The notes: generated by a model from the letters alone, not told the origin. A stretch of 64,000 bases of DNA from Lamellibrachia satsuma (GCA_033239005.1 BSQZ01000035.1:932501-996500), one strand, 5' to 3'. Shown: positions 10,404 to 22,622, counted from the stretch's first letter. Translations and numbers: made by a program.

Positions 10404-11135
10404 CAGTGGCGTATTTAGGGGGGACATTGGGCTTAAATGTAAAACAATGATAACCTACTGCACCACTACATGGTAAACTAGTGGATGACTAAGCTTGCCA
10501 CCCTTTGCTCCCCCTTTGCTCCCCCTTTGCTCCCCCTTTGGTCTCCCCTTTTGGTCTCCCCTTTGGTCTCCCCTTTGGTCTCCCCCTTTAGTCCCCCCCT
10601 TTGGTCTCCCCCTTTGGCCTCCCCTTTGGTCTCCCCTTTGGTCTCCCCCTTTGGTCTCCCCCTTTGGCCTCCCCTTTGGTCTCCCCTTTGGCCTCCCCTT
10701 TGACCTCCCCCTTTGGCCTCCCTTTTGACCTTTCCTTTTGGTCTCCCCCTTTGGTCTCCCCTTTTGGTCTCCCCTTTAGCCTCCCCTTTGGCTTCCCCTT
10801 TGACCTTCCCCTTTGGTCTCCCCATTTGGTCTCCCCCTTTGATCTCCCCCTTTAGTCTCCCCCTTTGGTTTCCCCCTTTAGTCTCCTCCTTTGGCCTCCC
10901 CTTTGGTCTCCCCTTTGGTCTTCCCTTTGGTCTCCCCCTTTGGCCTCCCCTTTGGTTTCCCCTTTGGCCTCCCCCTTTGGTCTCCCCTTTGACCTTTCCC
11001 TTTGGTCTCCCCTTTGGCCTCCCCCTTTGAACTTTCCCTTTGGTCTCCCCATTTGGTCTCCCCCTTTAGTCTCCCCCTTTGGTTTCCCCCTTTAGTCTCC
11101 CCCTCTGGCCTCCCCCTTTGCAAGATACGCTACTG
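10404..11135. mobile_element. hAT-type MITE, copy 2, swollen by a minisatellite
   Basis: Starts CAGTGGCGTATTTAGGGGGG and ends with the complement of CAGTAGCGTATCTTGC. Flanks TTAGAGTT (10396-10403) and CCAGAGTT (11136-11143) match at 6 of 8 positions. The other copies are 137 and 155 bp; this one is 732 bp because a pyrimidine minisatellite fills most of its interior. Confidence 0.8.
10498..11121. repeat. CCCCTTTGGTCTC-type minisatellite
   Basis: About 48 units of roughly 13 bp built on CCCCTTTGGTCTC with variants GCCTC and GACCT. The plus strand is almost only C and T with paired Gs, a strong strand asymmetry that could favour triplex DNA. All frames are open over parts of it, giving meaningless Pro/Leu or Gly/Lys-rich peptides. 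Confidence 0.92.
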
Positions 11136-11143
11136 CCAGAGTT

Positions 11144-12659
11144 TAAACAAATATTAGATTAGGCTTTGTCAGTTGCTGCACCGGAGACTACTGCACAACT
11201 CTTTAGAATCCACTTCCTATTAGTGCTTGGTCAGTAGTAAACGTAATAAATGTCACGGTCATCTGAAGACATCTTTTTAACCATATATACCCTCCTTAGC
11301 TGCCTGGCATATGCATCCATCTGCTGACAACTTTAACTTTAACATTATATATCGATTTTGAAGAAACCAGTAACTCCGGTTGTTGGACTAACTGCGTAGA
11401 TTGTCTAAAGGTTTGCCATGGAGATGCTCCGAACACAACAGAGCAACTTGTCATGTCAAGTATAGCCTATTACGACCTCACGGTCCGGAATGTACCAGGT
11501 GAGCAGAAGTCTGGAAATGTTGGGAGAACTGCATGCACAGACTCTGGGTTTGGAATTTGGTGACATTTTAATTCTGCCATGAAGACATAAATGAAGGGTC
11601 AATAATATTGAGGCTCTATCCTTTGAAGAAGTATTAAAATAATTGTTTTGAACACTTGAAGTCTGAAGGTTTAGCATACTCGAGTGGTACCACCCCTTAA
11701 ATTTCCTGTAGATATTCAGCAACACGTCACATGATCTTGCTGGGAGGATCCCAAATGTACACACATGACACACACAATTTAGATTTTTTGGAATCTGAAT
11801 TCTACATATTGATTTCTGGAGAAAAATTACAGAATTTGATGAACACTCTGCTGCATGTCAGTAAAAACCACACAACCCATGCGATCTTCAGAAATTGCCA
11901 AACACAAATTTGCAGCACACAGATCTGAGATCATGATAAATGTTAACATACTTCCCAGTGGCGAAATAAATAGAGGTCTGTTTCCTGATGAAATGCTGCA
12001 GAACAGTTTATCCCAATCAGCAGTGGCTGAGTGGGAGAAACTGTTGTCCACCACTTTGTGTGGGTACAGACTGCTATTTACTTGGGGCACAGACCACTAT
12101 ATATTGTCTCCATTCCCATGCAGCAGCAATCCTCTCTAGCACTGGTGCTTTGTAAACTATCAACAGGCACTTGATGTGAAAAGCAGCCCCCAGATAAACA
12201 GGCACTATTTATGGACAACACTTGACAGAATGAGCAAACAAATGGCAAATGAAAGTAAATCACACGTTCTCCGCTTACTGTAGTTCCCCATAGGTCAGTC
12301 ATAAACCTGCTAATGAAAGCATCAAATACACAGCTCAAGTGTTCTAGAGGGCTGCAAAGTACAAAAGTATATCAGCAGACAAAACGTGAACCACTAGATA
12401 AATACTTATTAACATTGGGGGAGGCGGACGTTTATTTGAACAACAGTGAATAGTAATTTTCAGTTAACAGTAGCGAGTAAAGTGTCATTTGCCGGTAGTG
12501 CTAAATAATGGCAAATACCAAGGTTTCTCAATAAACAAATACCAAAATGCAAATTGTGTTTGTGGATGGAAATGGATCGCCCTGCACTAATAGTTAAGGC
12601 TGTCTCTGCAACTCATTCAGCCCATTATGAACCAGGTTAGTTGATGTTCAGATTTAGTC
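11144..12659. other. intergenic, no gene seen
   Basis: About 1.5 kb. Overlapping frames on both strands around 11830-12140 have no recognisable domain. Confidence 0.4.
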
Positions 12660-12890
12660 ATTTACAGATATGAATAGTGTCTGAATAGTTTAAGTAATAT
12701 GTGCGGTCAAGTTAATAAAAGCGTGCATACTTTTGTAAAAATCATAGACAGAATTGACTTCAATCGTTAAAATGTGCAACTTGCAAAAGTGTGAATCCTT
12801 GAATCTTATGCCCTTTTTTGTCAAATTCTGGCTGACTGAATTAAAATTTAATAGTTTCATCAAAACTAAATAAAAAATTTGCAGGAAAGA
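12660..12890 (-). repeat. R1 dispersed repeat, copy 1
   Basis: Diverged minus-strand copy of a dispersed family (R1). Compare AATATGTGCGGTCAAGTTAA with the complement of the 21.3 kb copy, followed by an AATTGACTTCAATCG block and, further on, TTTAATAGTTTC. No coding content; the class of element is unknown. Confidence 0.6.
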
Positions 12891-13356
12891 GTTAAGATCT
12901 GCCACCAAATAATCCCAAAATCTACCAGGTGTTTGCGCACTCAGTCACACCCCCCACACCCCCACCCCACCCCCACACAGCCCAGACAGCTGGGGACACA
13001 GCTGGACCATGTCCTGAGTAAAGGTGGATCATCATCCCTGATTATCTTAAAAAATCTGAAGTTCTAAACAGCGAGTTCTGCTGCTTGAAATCTGGAAACT
13101 ATTCCCAACAGAAGGGAGAAAACAAGAATTAAATGACTAGTGTCTATGGTTTTGTGGTGAGGTGTCTAACGACAGGCACAATGAGGGAGTGGTCAGAACC
13201 TAATTAATAATTATCTACACATGGGGATGTCAAAAGATGCCTCAGCAATGCATTTAGTACATCTAAATCTGTAGAGTTTGAATAGTTTATGCACAGTCGT
13301 TTTAATAAAACAGTACTAAATAAAACAGATAATAGTATCTAGCTCCTCCTCTATGG
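12891..13356. other. intergenic, C-rich patch
   Basis: A CACACCCCCCACACCCCCAC run at 12947-12980 (G-rich on the minus strand) and no gene. Confidence 0.4.
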
Positions 13357-13695
13357 ATGCAAGAGTCGCACTTTGACAGCAGAAAAAGAGACGCACACAA
13401 GAACATTTTTTTTACACTGAGCACAAAACCCTTGTTGTCTATGGTGAAACGACGCAAGATCTTCTGGTTTGGCCACTTTAGTTGGCACATCATTGAAAAA
13501 AAATCTTACATCAAGGCACCCTGGAGGGCAACAGAAGACGGCCGCCCAAAGAAAAACTGGCTTGACAACATAAAGGAATGGACCAATCCCAGCCTGCGAG
13601 CCCTGATACGCACGGTTGAAGACAGACCAGGCCGGTGGAGACTCTCTGTGGAAATGTCTGTGGTATCTCATGACCGTTCCAGTCAAGAGATTTAA
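13357..13695 (+). pseudogene. RTE-type LINE, ORF C-terminus
   Basis: A plus frame with MVKRRKIFWFGHFSWHIIEK, then a GRPKKNWLDNIKEW block and a DRPGRW block. RRK-x-x-(W/Y)FGH-x-x-R-H and GR-x-(R/K)-x-x-W-x-DNIKEWT are typical of the last 80-100 residues of RTE-type and related endonuclease/reverse-transcriptase polyproteins common in marine invertebrates. The rest of the element is missing. It meets the 3' end of the CR1 element tail to tail. Confidence 0.8.
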
Positions 13696-13781
13696 CAAGA
13701 TTGCCATCCCAAACAACAAGTTCCAGATGGCAAGTGGACAAGGAAGCCATTGGTTTATCGAGAGTCCAACAATTTTCTCAT

Positions 13782-14775
13782 CTATGTGTAGCCCGCACTT
13801 ATCAAATATCTGTCAATTCTATTTTTAAACATATTCACACTACTAGCATTAACACAATCATTTGGCAGTTTGTTCCATTCATTTATCACCCTCTGTGAGA
13901 AAGAGTACTTTCTCATGTCCAACCTACACTGCTCCTTAACTAATGCTGCTTTGTGTCCTCTGGTTCTACTGCCTTCTTTAAGTTTGAAGAACATATTCCA
14001 ATCAACATCCTCATAACCGTTCACTATTTTAAACACTTCTATTTGGTCTCCTCTTAGTCTCCTGGTCTCTAGTGCTGTCAAACCACATTGTAATAAGCGA
14101 CTTTCATAATTAAGGTCTCTCAATTCTGGAATCATTTTAGTTGCTCTTCGTTGTATTCTTTCTAGCTTGTCTATGTCCTTTTTACGATACGACCTCCATG
14201 CTTGAATACAATATTCCAAATGTGGTCTAACTATTGCTTTGTACAGGGGTACAATTAGCTGTTTCTCCTTGTACATGATAGTTCTTCTAATTAGCCCTAG
14301 AATTTGATTTCCTTTCGAAGCAGCAATCCCACATTGCTCTGAAACGTTCATGTCAGCACTAAATGTTACTCCTAAGTCCTTTTCTTTTGTGGTTCTACCT
14401 AGTACAGCATCCCCCATTTTATATTCTTCATCCATGTTTCCATGTCCTATGTGTAGATATTTACACTTCCCAAAATTGAATAACATTTGCCATTTTTCTG
14501 ACCATTTAACTAATTTATCTAGATCATCCTGTAAACTTTGTTTATCTGTATCATTAGTAACCTTTCTGAATACTTTTGTGTCATCTGCAAATTTGACTAC
14601 TTTGCTAAATATGTCATCTTCCAAATCATTTATATATATATATATATTAAAAACAGTATAGGGCCTAATACTGATCCCTGTGGTACCCCACTCAAAACCG
14701 ATTTCCAGTTTGAAATCTCACCATCTACTATTACTCTCTGTCTTCTGTGTGTAAGCCACTTTTCTATCCAGTTGA
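13782..14775 (-). pseudogene. CR1 reverse transcriptase, C-terminal half
   Basis: Contains the catalytic block VVKFADDTKVF (FADD variant of the YADD box), then LGVTFSADMN, the LGLIRRTI region, IVRPHLEYCIQAW, LERIQRRATKMIPELRDL and RRLRGDQIEVFKI, ending SAGYT. Upstream of FADD the frame continues through SVLSGVPQGSVLGP. Between that and NDLEDDIF the codons for I-Y are expanded by a short TA run (14631-14650). A deletion near 14775-14790 shifts the frame after HQRLLLK. Confidence 0.85.
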
Positions 14776-15600
14776 TTACTTAAGTAACAATCTTTGATGT
14801 GGCACTTTATCGAAAGCTTTCAGAAAATCTAAATAGACAACATCCACTGGTGACCCGTCATGTACCCACTTTGCAATTTCTTCAAAAAATATAAGAGATT
14901 GGTTAGACATGACCTTGCTTTTAGGAACCCATGTTGAGATGTATTTATTAATCTATGTTTAACAAGGAATTCCACCATGTGGTCTCTAATTAATGTTTCG
15001 AGTAATTTACATACAACTGATGTTAAACTCACTGGTCTGTAATTTTCTGGCTTGTTCCTCGATCCCTTCTTAAATAGCGGCGTAATGTTTGCTTCTTTCC
15101 ATTCTGAAGGAACTATTCCTTCTTCTAGTGACAAGTTAAACAATTTTGCAAGTGGTGTACTAATTTGCTCAACAATTTCCTTAAGCAGTTTTGGTGGTAT
15201 CCCATCAACTCCAGGTGATTTATTATCTTTCATCTTCTTTGCTATAATTTCAGGAGTTACAAATAACTGCCCTAAATGTTCTGATTTATTGCCCTCAAAT
15301 TTAGTCAATGGTACTTGAAGTGAGTTGATATCTTCTGTGGTAAAAACTGAGCTGAAATACTCATTCAGGACCTCTGCCATTTGAAACCTGTCTGAAATTA
15401 TGTTTCCCATGTTGTTTTCCAGTGGTCCGACCTTATCTTGAACTATCTGTTTATTCCTTACATAAGCATAGAAACTCTTGCTGTCATTTTTTATATTACC
15501 TGCCAATTTGTTTACAAAGGTTCTTTTAGGTTTTCTAATTTCAGTTGTAGCTAGGTTAAGTGCCTCTTTGTAATTTGCATAGTCTTCATCCTTTCTGGTA
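14776..15600 (-). pseudogene. CR1 reverse transcriptase, N-terminal half
   Basis: Frame carrying SFYAYVRNKQIVQDKVGPLE, NEYFSSVFTTED, DNKSPGVDGIPPKLLKEI, WKEANITPLFKKG, NYRPVSLTSVVCKLLE and QHGFLKARSC, i.e. RT motifs 0 to 3. At 14884-14889 a run of six A on the plus strand appears to have lost one base: before it the frame reads LLYF, after it the neighbouring frame reads IAKWVHDGSPVDVVYLDFLK. Confidence 0.85.
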
Positions 15601-15870
15601 CGCCTATAAACCCTTCACATAGTTTGCTTAAACACTATTTTTCTAATAGCTTCTTTTAACAAGTGTTTCTTTCTAGACCGTTTTACTTGTTTTTTCAAAG
15701 GAACAAATTTATCGATGATACTCTCAATTTCATATTTTAGAATATTCCAACATTCAATTGCGGTCTTATTCTTCAGCATGTTATTCCAATCTAGCTTTGC
15801 TAAGTATTTTCACATATCTTCATAGTTACCTTTGTGGAAGTTTCTCGTATATGTTTTTATTTTTACTTTC

Positions 15871-16404
15871 TGATTTTACATTGATGTCAAAATGTATTTG
15901 ATTGTGATCACTGTTACCCAATGGTTCATATATTTTTACATTGTCCACTAATTCTTTTTGTGATGATAAAACTATATCTAATACATGTTCTCCCCTATAT
16001 ATAATACATGTTCTAGCACATGCTGAGTAAGGAAGCTATCCTGAATTAAAAATATAAATTGGTGGTCCTCACCTCCTGTACTCTCTAGAGATTGTACAGG
16101 AAGTGAATGTACAGCACCACTCCATTAGAGAATGTTTGTTCTTCACAGAGTTAATGATTTGTGACAGGTCAGTTCAACTTAGTTTCACATCAGTCACAAA
16201 AATTAGCCACACCCACAAAGTAACTGAGTCATACATTTAACACGTGTGACAGAGATGATTTAGAGGGACACTCTGATTGTCTGAGTGGGATCTTGTGTGG
16301 TTAAGAAGCATGCTTTATTGGTGTGTTGTCATTCTTCAAAATTATACGTCTGTCAAGAAGAGGATTCATTAATCATATGAAGCACCAAGAGGTTTATGAA
16401 CAAT
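15871..16404. other. intergenic, no gene seen
   Basis: May include diverged CR1 sequence at its left edge; otherwise nothing recognised. Confidence 0.35.
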
Positions 16405-16965
16405 TTCTTCTCGTTTGTTACATCTGTAACCAAGTTTAAAAATAATCAACATATGTATTAATATCGGCAACTAGGATCAAATGATTGAAGGGCTAAAGTA
16501 TGAGACAGATGTATACGCTTTGTTTAGTACAAAATGGGGTTAACTTTAGCTGGCGTACAAGAAGTCTGCATTATTGATAGAAATATCAATATTCTCTAAA
16601 ATTGATAGTTTTACCAATCATTAACAGGACCCACTAATCATGTCAAGTATGTCTAGCTTAGAATGAGCTCTCATTTGTGGAATATGTTGCATGGTCTTAT
16701 TAATTATCAGCACACATATACATACTAATATTGGTAACCAGGATTAAATTTCTTCCCATGATTCAAGAATCATGCCTTACAACTCAGCTAAATGACAAAT
16801 TAAGATTTGGCTAAAATTAGCTCTTGTTTATTGCATCTGTAACAAACTTTATTAAATGTCAGCACGTGCGAATAGTAATATTGGTAACCAGGATCAAATT
16901 ATTTGTGGGCTAAAGTACAAGAGAAATTTGCAGTATTTAGCTTAGCACATATTGTGGTACCACCA
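16405..16965. repeat. three diverged ~230 bp repeats
   Basis: Three successive segments each contain a variant of TTGTTACATCTGTAAC, a TTAATATCAGCA-like stretch, AATATTGGTAACCAGGATCA, then GGGCTAAAGTA or similar (around 16420, 16670 and 16815). Spacing is uneven, so this is an old, diverged tandem triplication of unknown origin. Confidence 0.65.
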
Positions 16966-17170
16966 TGGGGAGTATTTATATCCTGGTTAATTGCAGAGGC
17001 AAGTATATAATACCAATAGGTATAACGTATGTGTTCTATTCATTTATATTCATTGAAATGATGGATGTTAACCCATGTAATAAATAATCCACATCCCCTG
17101 GAGACCCCCCACAGGGAAGATTCAGACCCCACATATTTCTAAATCCCCACTAATTGCAAGATTTTCTTCA

Positions 17171-17415
17171 GTGTCACGTCGGTGAACGTATACTTTTGTT
17201 GCCACCAAGGATTAGCTAGGTGTCACGTCGGTGAACATATACTATGGTTGCCACCACGGATTAGCTAGATGTCACGTCGGTGAACGTATACTTTGGTTGC
17301 CACCAAGGATTAGCTAGATGTCACGTTGGTGAACATATACTATGGTTGCCACCAAGGATTAGCTAGATGTCACGTCGGTGAACGTATACTTTGGTTGCCA
17401 CCAAGGATTACCTAG
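17171..17415. repeat. 49 bp minisatellite, 5 copies
   Basis: Five 49 bp units beginning GTGTCACGTCGGTGAAC. Units 1, 3 and 5 read CGTATACTTT and units 2 and 4 read CATATACTAT, so the array alternates as a 98 bp dimer. A sixth unit stops after TGTCAC. Confidence 0.93.
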
Positions 17416-18045
17416 GTGTCACACCTTAAAATAATGATATAAAGCAGTATTCAGTTACACATCATTTATATATATATCTGTAGAAATGTCAGAATGTCAT
17501 ATGATAATCTGATAGTGGGTTTTAACTATTTATTGAAACTAATTTGAGCACATAACGTCCTTTCTGTTCTGGCCAGGTTTTGAGCTATGATACAAATAGT
17601 TCTAAAACATAACAGTGCCTTCAACTGCATGCAAAATATATTCTACACATATCACAACACTGTTTTTTAACTTTAACAACTAACTTATAAGCTCTTTCTC
17701 TACATACATTTTAAGTTTGCAAGAACTTTATCTCATTTCAAAGGCAGTTTCTTCAAAGTACAAAGTTTCACAAAGACAGTAATGATGTAACTGAAGCCAG
17801 GCAGTAGTAGGGTTGTAGATATAACCCTCAAGGGCCGCATTGTTTGGAGAAAGTACACAAATCAGCAGGCGGTAAATGACGCCACTCTTCATAAACACAC
17901 ACCAGAAGGAATTAAGTAGCTAAAAGTCAACTACTGAAGATGGGGTCACCAGACTCTTTTGACATGTGACAAAATAGTCCAGTGGGAAAGAACGGGAAAT
18001 GCAAGCGGAAGCCCCAAAAGTTTCCGAGCAGTGGCGTGGGAACGT
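17416..18045. other. intergenic, no gene seen
   Basis: No coding or repeat structure recognised. At its right end GCAGTGGCGTGGGAA resembles the MITE terminus, but no partner end was found. Confidence 0.35.
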
Positions 18046-18329
18046 AAAAAAGTATTATGCGACCACCTTGCCGTTACCTATGGTTATGTTCTTGATTGTT
18101 TTTGATCTCTGAACGAAAGATGATTTAGCTGATATATCCTGGCTTTGTAGCTGAATTCAGGTGTTCAGTTTTACATCACTGCCAGTGAAAAAAGTATTAT
18201 GCGACCACCTTGCCGTTACCTATGGTTATGTTCTTGGTTGTTTTTGATCTCTGAATGAAAGATGATTTAGCTGATATATCCTAGCTTTGTAGCTGAATTC
18301 AGGTGTTCAGTTTTACATCATTGCCAGTG
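18046..18329. repeat. 142 bp tandem duplication
   Basis: Two adjacent 142 bp copies beginning AAAAAAGTATTATGCGACCA and ending GCCAGTG, differing at only a few positions. Confidence 0.93.
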
Positions 18330-20309
18330 GAAGCGATACTGGCTTCGGTAATGTGGGTTGTTTTAATTGCCAAACACAAGATCTCTCCTGAAACAGCTCA
18401 GTGCCGAATGTCATGAAACATAAGACACTGAGAAAATTACATAGGTGACAAACTGGAGGAAAGTTGGTTGACACAGCTGGTTGGTTGCTCTGTTGGGGGT
18501 AAGATCGCTATTTCCCTTCCATTTTATAGCATACACACTTCACTTTTGCGGTTTTTGTCAAAGAAAACAATTGGACAGTGTAAGTTTGCCGTGACAGGTC
18601 TATGAATGTGGAACGACTTGTCGAAATGTGTTTGTTGGCAGTAACCTTAATGAATTTTTTTTATTGAAAATGTACTTATTTTGCTGCCTTGATAATATAA
18701 ACGCTTTTTTCATATAAGCGGCATTACTTTCTATTTTGCAATCTTGGCTATTTATTTTTATTTATTATTTATTCATTTAAACTGTACTTTAACATTTTTA
18801 TATATTATCTGTGTTGAATTGAATATTTAACCTGTGTTATTATTATCCACTTTCAAGAATTTTTTACGTGAGAAAAGTGTTTTGGGTGGAGAAATGGGCA
18901 AAATTGAAGACTACAGTCGCCACGTGCAGGTGTATTTTACATTTATATGCACTGTTTTGCATTTAACGACCATGTTTGGAATGGATTTTTTTCACAAAAT
19001 ACCAATTCGAAAATAAAATAAAGATGAACTGTTTCCAAAAGCATAACAAAATGTTGAAAATAACAGTGCAAATTCAAAATAAATAAATAAATAAAAAGTT
19101 TACTTCTGGGCACAATCTGGGTGAATTATCAGGTTCAAGTTGATGAAACAACAAACCAAATGTCTTATCAAAGTTTTCATTAAAAGGTTTTCCTTGTCAC
19201 AACAATTCTGATGCAGTGAAGCTAAATCAACATTGAAAATTAAGATCCCAGTAATACAATCTTTGCATGGTATTTTTTCTGATGTTTGTGGACCCCTGCA
19301 GACTATTTTTGCAGCATTTACAGTGCAGAGTAATATTTACTGAGGCCGGCCTTTGCTTTCTGTGAAAACAGATCTACAACTGATACTGCCCGATACTGCC
19401 CAATACTGCCCGGGAAGATTCATCTCAAGGATGTCACAATATGAAATGTGGCTCTAGTTAGGAACTTGCATGAACCTAAATCTCAGATAGATTTATCAAA
19501 TCCCCTGCGGAGAGCGATAACAAGCTACCAGGGAAGCTGCTAATTAGTATGATAAATGGAAGTGAAAATAGAGATGCAATGGCACTAAGAGAGCATCCCT
19601 GGAAGTCTCCCATGATGGGAGGCCAAGGTTATCTATGATACTTCCTTCTTGATGTTAGTATTACCTAGGGGAAATTATTACGAACTGGGGAAAATCAAAA
19701 TCATGTCAGGGTGTGATTGGTTTGGTAGGTGGGGGGATCTTAATTTAATCCTAGTGAAATTACTTGGGAGTAATTATGCCCTGGAGAAATGACATAAGAC
19801 CTTGAATGCAAAGTTTCATAACCAGACTAAAAAGATAAATGCTGTTAGGTTTTAGAGGGGAGACGATCTCAACTTGTTTCTGTGTTGAACAAAGGACAAC
19901 TATTGTTATTTATCCCTGATTTAACCACATCAATATCCAGTGAAGAACCGATGCAACATCTTAAAGAAGACTTAAAATACAGAACAAATTACCTTATAGA
20001 AAACTGACCCATGGGTCAGAGAACCAACCTTATAGAAAATTTACATATTCAACAGAGAAGCGATTAGCCTTACATAAAATGGGCTAAATATCTGACTACA
20101 GAAATGTGACCCTACATATTAACAAATTATACTGGCCTACACCGGGAGAAGTCAAAGATCACCCACACAGGGACTAAATGTGTCCTCTGTCTTGGACTCA
20201 CAGAGTTGGTGGTGTTTTCTCTAAAAGCCACTTAGTTCTGGACACTGGCGTTTTGGCTACCATCACAATAATCTCAATAGTTGTGGCTTGATGAAAATCG
20301 TTACTCATA
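18330..20309. other. AT-rich intergenic, no gene seen
   Basis: About 2 kb. It includes a short AAAT microsatellite at 19076-19097 and a triple GATACTGCCC at about 19382-19410. No known protein domain. Confidence 0.4.
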
Positions 20310-20640
20310 GAATTCTGTACAATTTTACAGAGTATAGTACAATTGTGTATATAAAACTAGAATACATAAAATTAGTTTGTCTACTTCAATTTTCAATAGA
20401 TTTGCATAGATCTGCATAACATTTTATAGAATTCTACAGAGCATAATAAAATACTGTATAGAAAATGATAGAACACTACAAATTCTATAGAATATTTTAA
20501 AAATTCTATAGAAATATCTGTGCAAAAATTGTATAGAATAGTCTATAAAAGTTCCACAGAATATTCTATAAAATAATTTCTGAATTCTCTGCAGAAATCC
20601 TATATAATGTTCTATAAAAATTCTATAGATTTGTTTAAAG
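20310..20640. repeat. cryptic repeat of ATTCTATAGAA
   Basis: More than ten imperfect copies of the palindrome TTCTATAGAA or its halves scattered over 330 bp without fixed spacing. Confidence 0.6.
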
Positions 20641-20989
20641 GGAAAGTCAATAAAAACCGACAGGTGCAAATAATGTTCACCCAATGTCTGCCTACAATTT
20701 CATAAAACCTGAACTAGACATGGGCAGAAAGCTGTCATAACAGGAATAGATGGTATATCAATGCTGTAGGTGTGTGAAGGACAAACAGGAGTCTCCAGTG
20801 AACCCGGGTGAGTGGATGCTCCAGGGCTATCAAATAGCACCCCCCCAGTGGACAGCTGAACTAATACACACCTACTACTGACCAATTAGTGGACATTAAC
20901 ACCCACATCTGGCTTACTCAGGAAGAACGGACATTCACTGGTTCTGCCATTTACCACGGGCAAACTGGATGGACAGTGGCTATTTCAGC

Positions 20990-21340
20990 TGGACTGGAGT
21001 ACTTCCTCAATTAAATTTTTTCATACATCTCGTTTTAAAATTACTTTGTGGTTAATAAAACCTACCTAGTACCCACTACGAAATGCTAACTCATTTGTGC
21101 AAATGTGCTGTTTAGTTTCTGTGAAATCATTGGGCAAACTATTAAATTGTTCTTAACCAAAATCTAGGCTAAAATATTATAGTATATGACATGAGGATAG
21201 ACTGGATAGTCACCCTTTTGTAAGTTACCTGATCTAATGATCAAAGTCTATTCTTTCGATGAATTTAACAAAAATACACTCTTATTAAACCGACTGTGCA
21301 TATTATTTGGAAAACTATTTACACACTACAGATTTAAACA
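20990..21340 (+). repeat. R1 dispersed repeat, copy 2 (unexpanded)
   Basis: Holds a single AAACCTACCTAGTACCCACT...GAAATGCTAACTCATTTGTG junction, then GAAATCATTGGGCAAACTAT, AGTCTATTCTTTCGATGAAT and ACTCTTATTAAACCGACTG. It gives the ancestral state for the expanded copy at 28.5 kb. Confidence 0.75.
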
Positions 21341-21369
21341 TCTTATTTCCGATAGGATAAATGAGTTAA

Positions 21370-21715
21370 CAGGGAAGGTTTAGCAAGATTATCATCAAAA
21401 GCAACACAATCTAGAGTGCAAGTGGACAAGGAAACCATCGGTTTATCGAGAGTCCAACAACTGTTTATCTAAGTGTGGCCTGCCCGTATCAGATATCTCT
21501 CAATTCTGTTTTTAAAGTACTTTTCACATTCAATCTACAGTATTCTAAAGTACTTTTCGTATCCAATCTACACTATTATTTAAGTGTATATTGCAACTTT
21601 GCACGCTGGGGTTCTGCTACCTTATTTAAGTTTGAAGACAATATTTCTGTCAATATCATTATAACTATTCAATATTCTATAACTTCAATTTGGTCTCCTC
21701 TTACACGTAGATGGC
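21370..21715 (-). mobile_element. CR1-type LINE, diverged 3' fragment
   Basis: Shares GCAAGTGGACAAGGAAACCA and TTTATCGAGAGTCCAACAA with the other CR1 ends, and ATTTGGTCTCCTCTTA with the RT C-terminal region. A 29-30 bp stretch ending AAAGTACTTTTC is locally duplicated. Confidence 0.7.
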
Positions 21716-22451
21716 ACTGGGACTTGGGTGCACATGAGAGAACACTCTCCAGGCTGTAATTGCAGCATAGCTGGAGTGGTTTGGTGACATAATGGACAAG
21801 CCTGCCAGAGGGTGCAGTGTAAGGCACATTGAGTGGTCTTTGACCTGATACTGTGCAGTATTTAAGTTATATTTACCTTTAATCCCCTGGTCTGGTTCTG
21901 AATGTTTACAGCCAGGGAGGGATGCAAGTCAAACCCTAACTATAATGCACAGACGTCTACCATATGACTTGATGAATTCACACAGAATGGATCACTAATG
22001 GTCCGGTCACACAGTGGCATGGCTGAGACTATCAGCTGTAGCAATTAAGTGATTTTAAACCTTCAGCTGGGATGTCAGCTACAGAATGTGTCCCCCAGCT
22101 ACATCTGTGTTCACTGGTGATTGCCAGCTAGAAGCTATCACTAGGATTCTGTGTCTGTCAAACAGTGGCTGCACCGGCAGATAATGACTTATCACTTTCC
22201 TAGCTTCGTGGAAAGGCATTGGAAAATATAAAATAATGAAGCGACCGTGTGGAGACGTGCTCCCACACTAGCGGTGAGATTACTACTAGAAGTAGTAGAG
22301 GCACATTTCGTTACTCCTATCTGTTTTAATTACGTTTATGGTTTCTGTCCATAAGGAACACCTGGTTATAATGAGCACATTTCTGTCTTCTCTACATTGT
22401 TTACTATGTGCACAGATATACTGTCCATATCCCTGTACATAATATTATGCA
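21716..22451. other. intergenic, no gene seen
   Basis: Nothing recognised. Confidence 0.35.
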
Positions 22452-22459
22452 GTTATATC

Positions 22460-22614
22460 CAGTGGCATATCTAAGATGTTGGATAGGGCAGGGCCAAGTC
22501 TAGTTACCCATTATTTTGCCGTGCCAACATGTGGTGGCGCAGTAGGTTATTCATGTAAAAATTTATATCCCAATGTCAAAGAGGCATGGCCCAACCCCCC
22601 CAAACTTGCCACTG
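22460..22614. mobile_element. hAT-type MITE, copy 3, perfect target duplication
   Basis: A 155 bp element from CAGTGGCATATCTAAGATGT to GGGG-type CCCAAACTTGCCACTG, flanked by identical 8 bp repeats GTTATATC (22452-22459 and 22615-22622). This clean duplication defines the family's boundaries and supports hAT-type mobilisation. Confidence 0.9.
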
Positions 22615-22622
22615 GTTATATC

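Larger units (their letters stand above)
13682..15870 (-). mobile_element. CR1-type LINE, longest copy in the window
   Basis: About 2.2 kb, minus strand, 5'-truncated. It covers the region just before the reverse transcriptase, the RT domain, the C-terminal domain and a short 3' UTR ending with the complement of GGGATGGCAATCTTGTTAAA. The endonuclease is missing. Related 3' ends lie at 0.5, 21.4, 38.9 and 44.1 kb. Confidence 0.88.

Noticed and set aside
10478..11123. Gly/Lys/Gln or Pro/Leu-rich proteins
   Set aside because: Frames through the C/T minisatellite inside a MITE.
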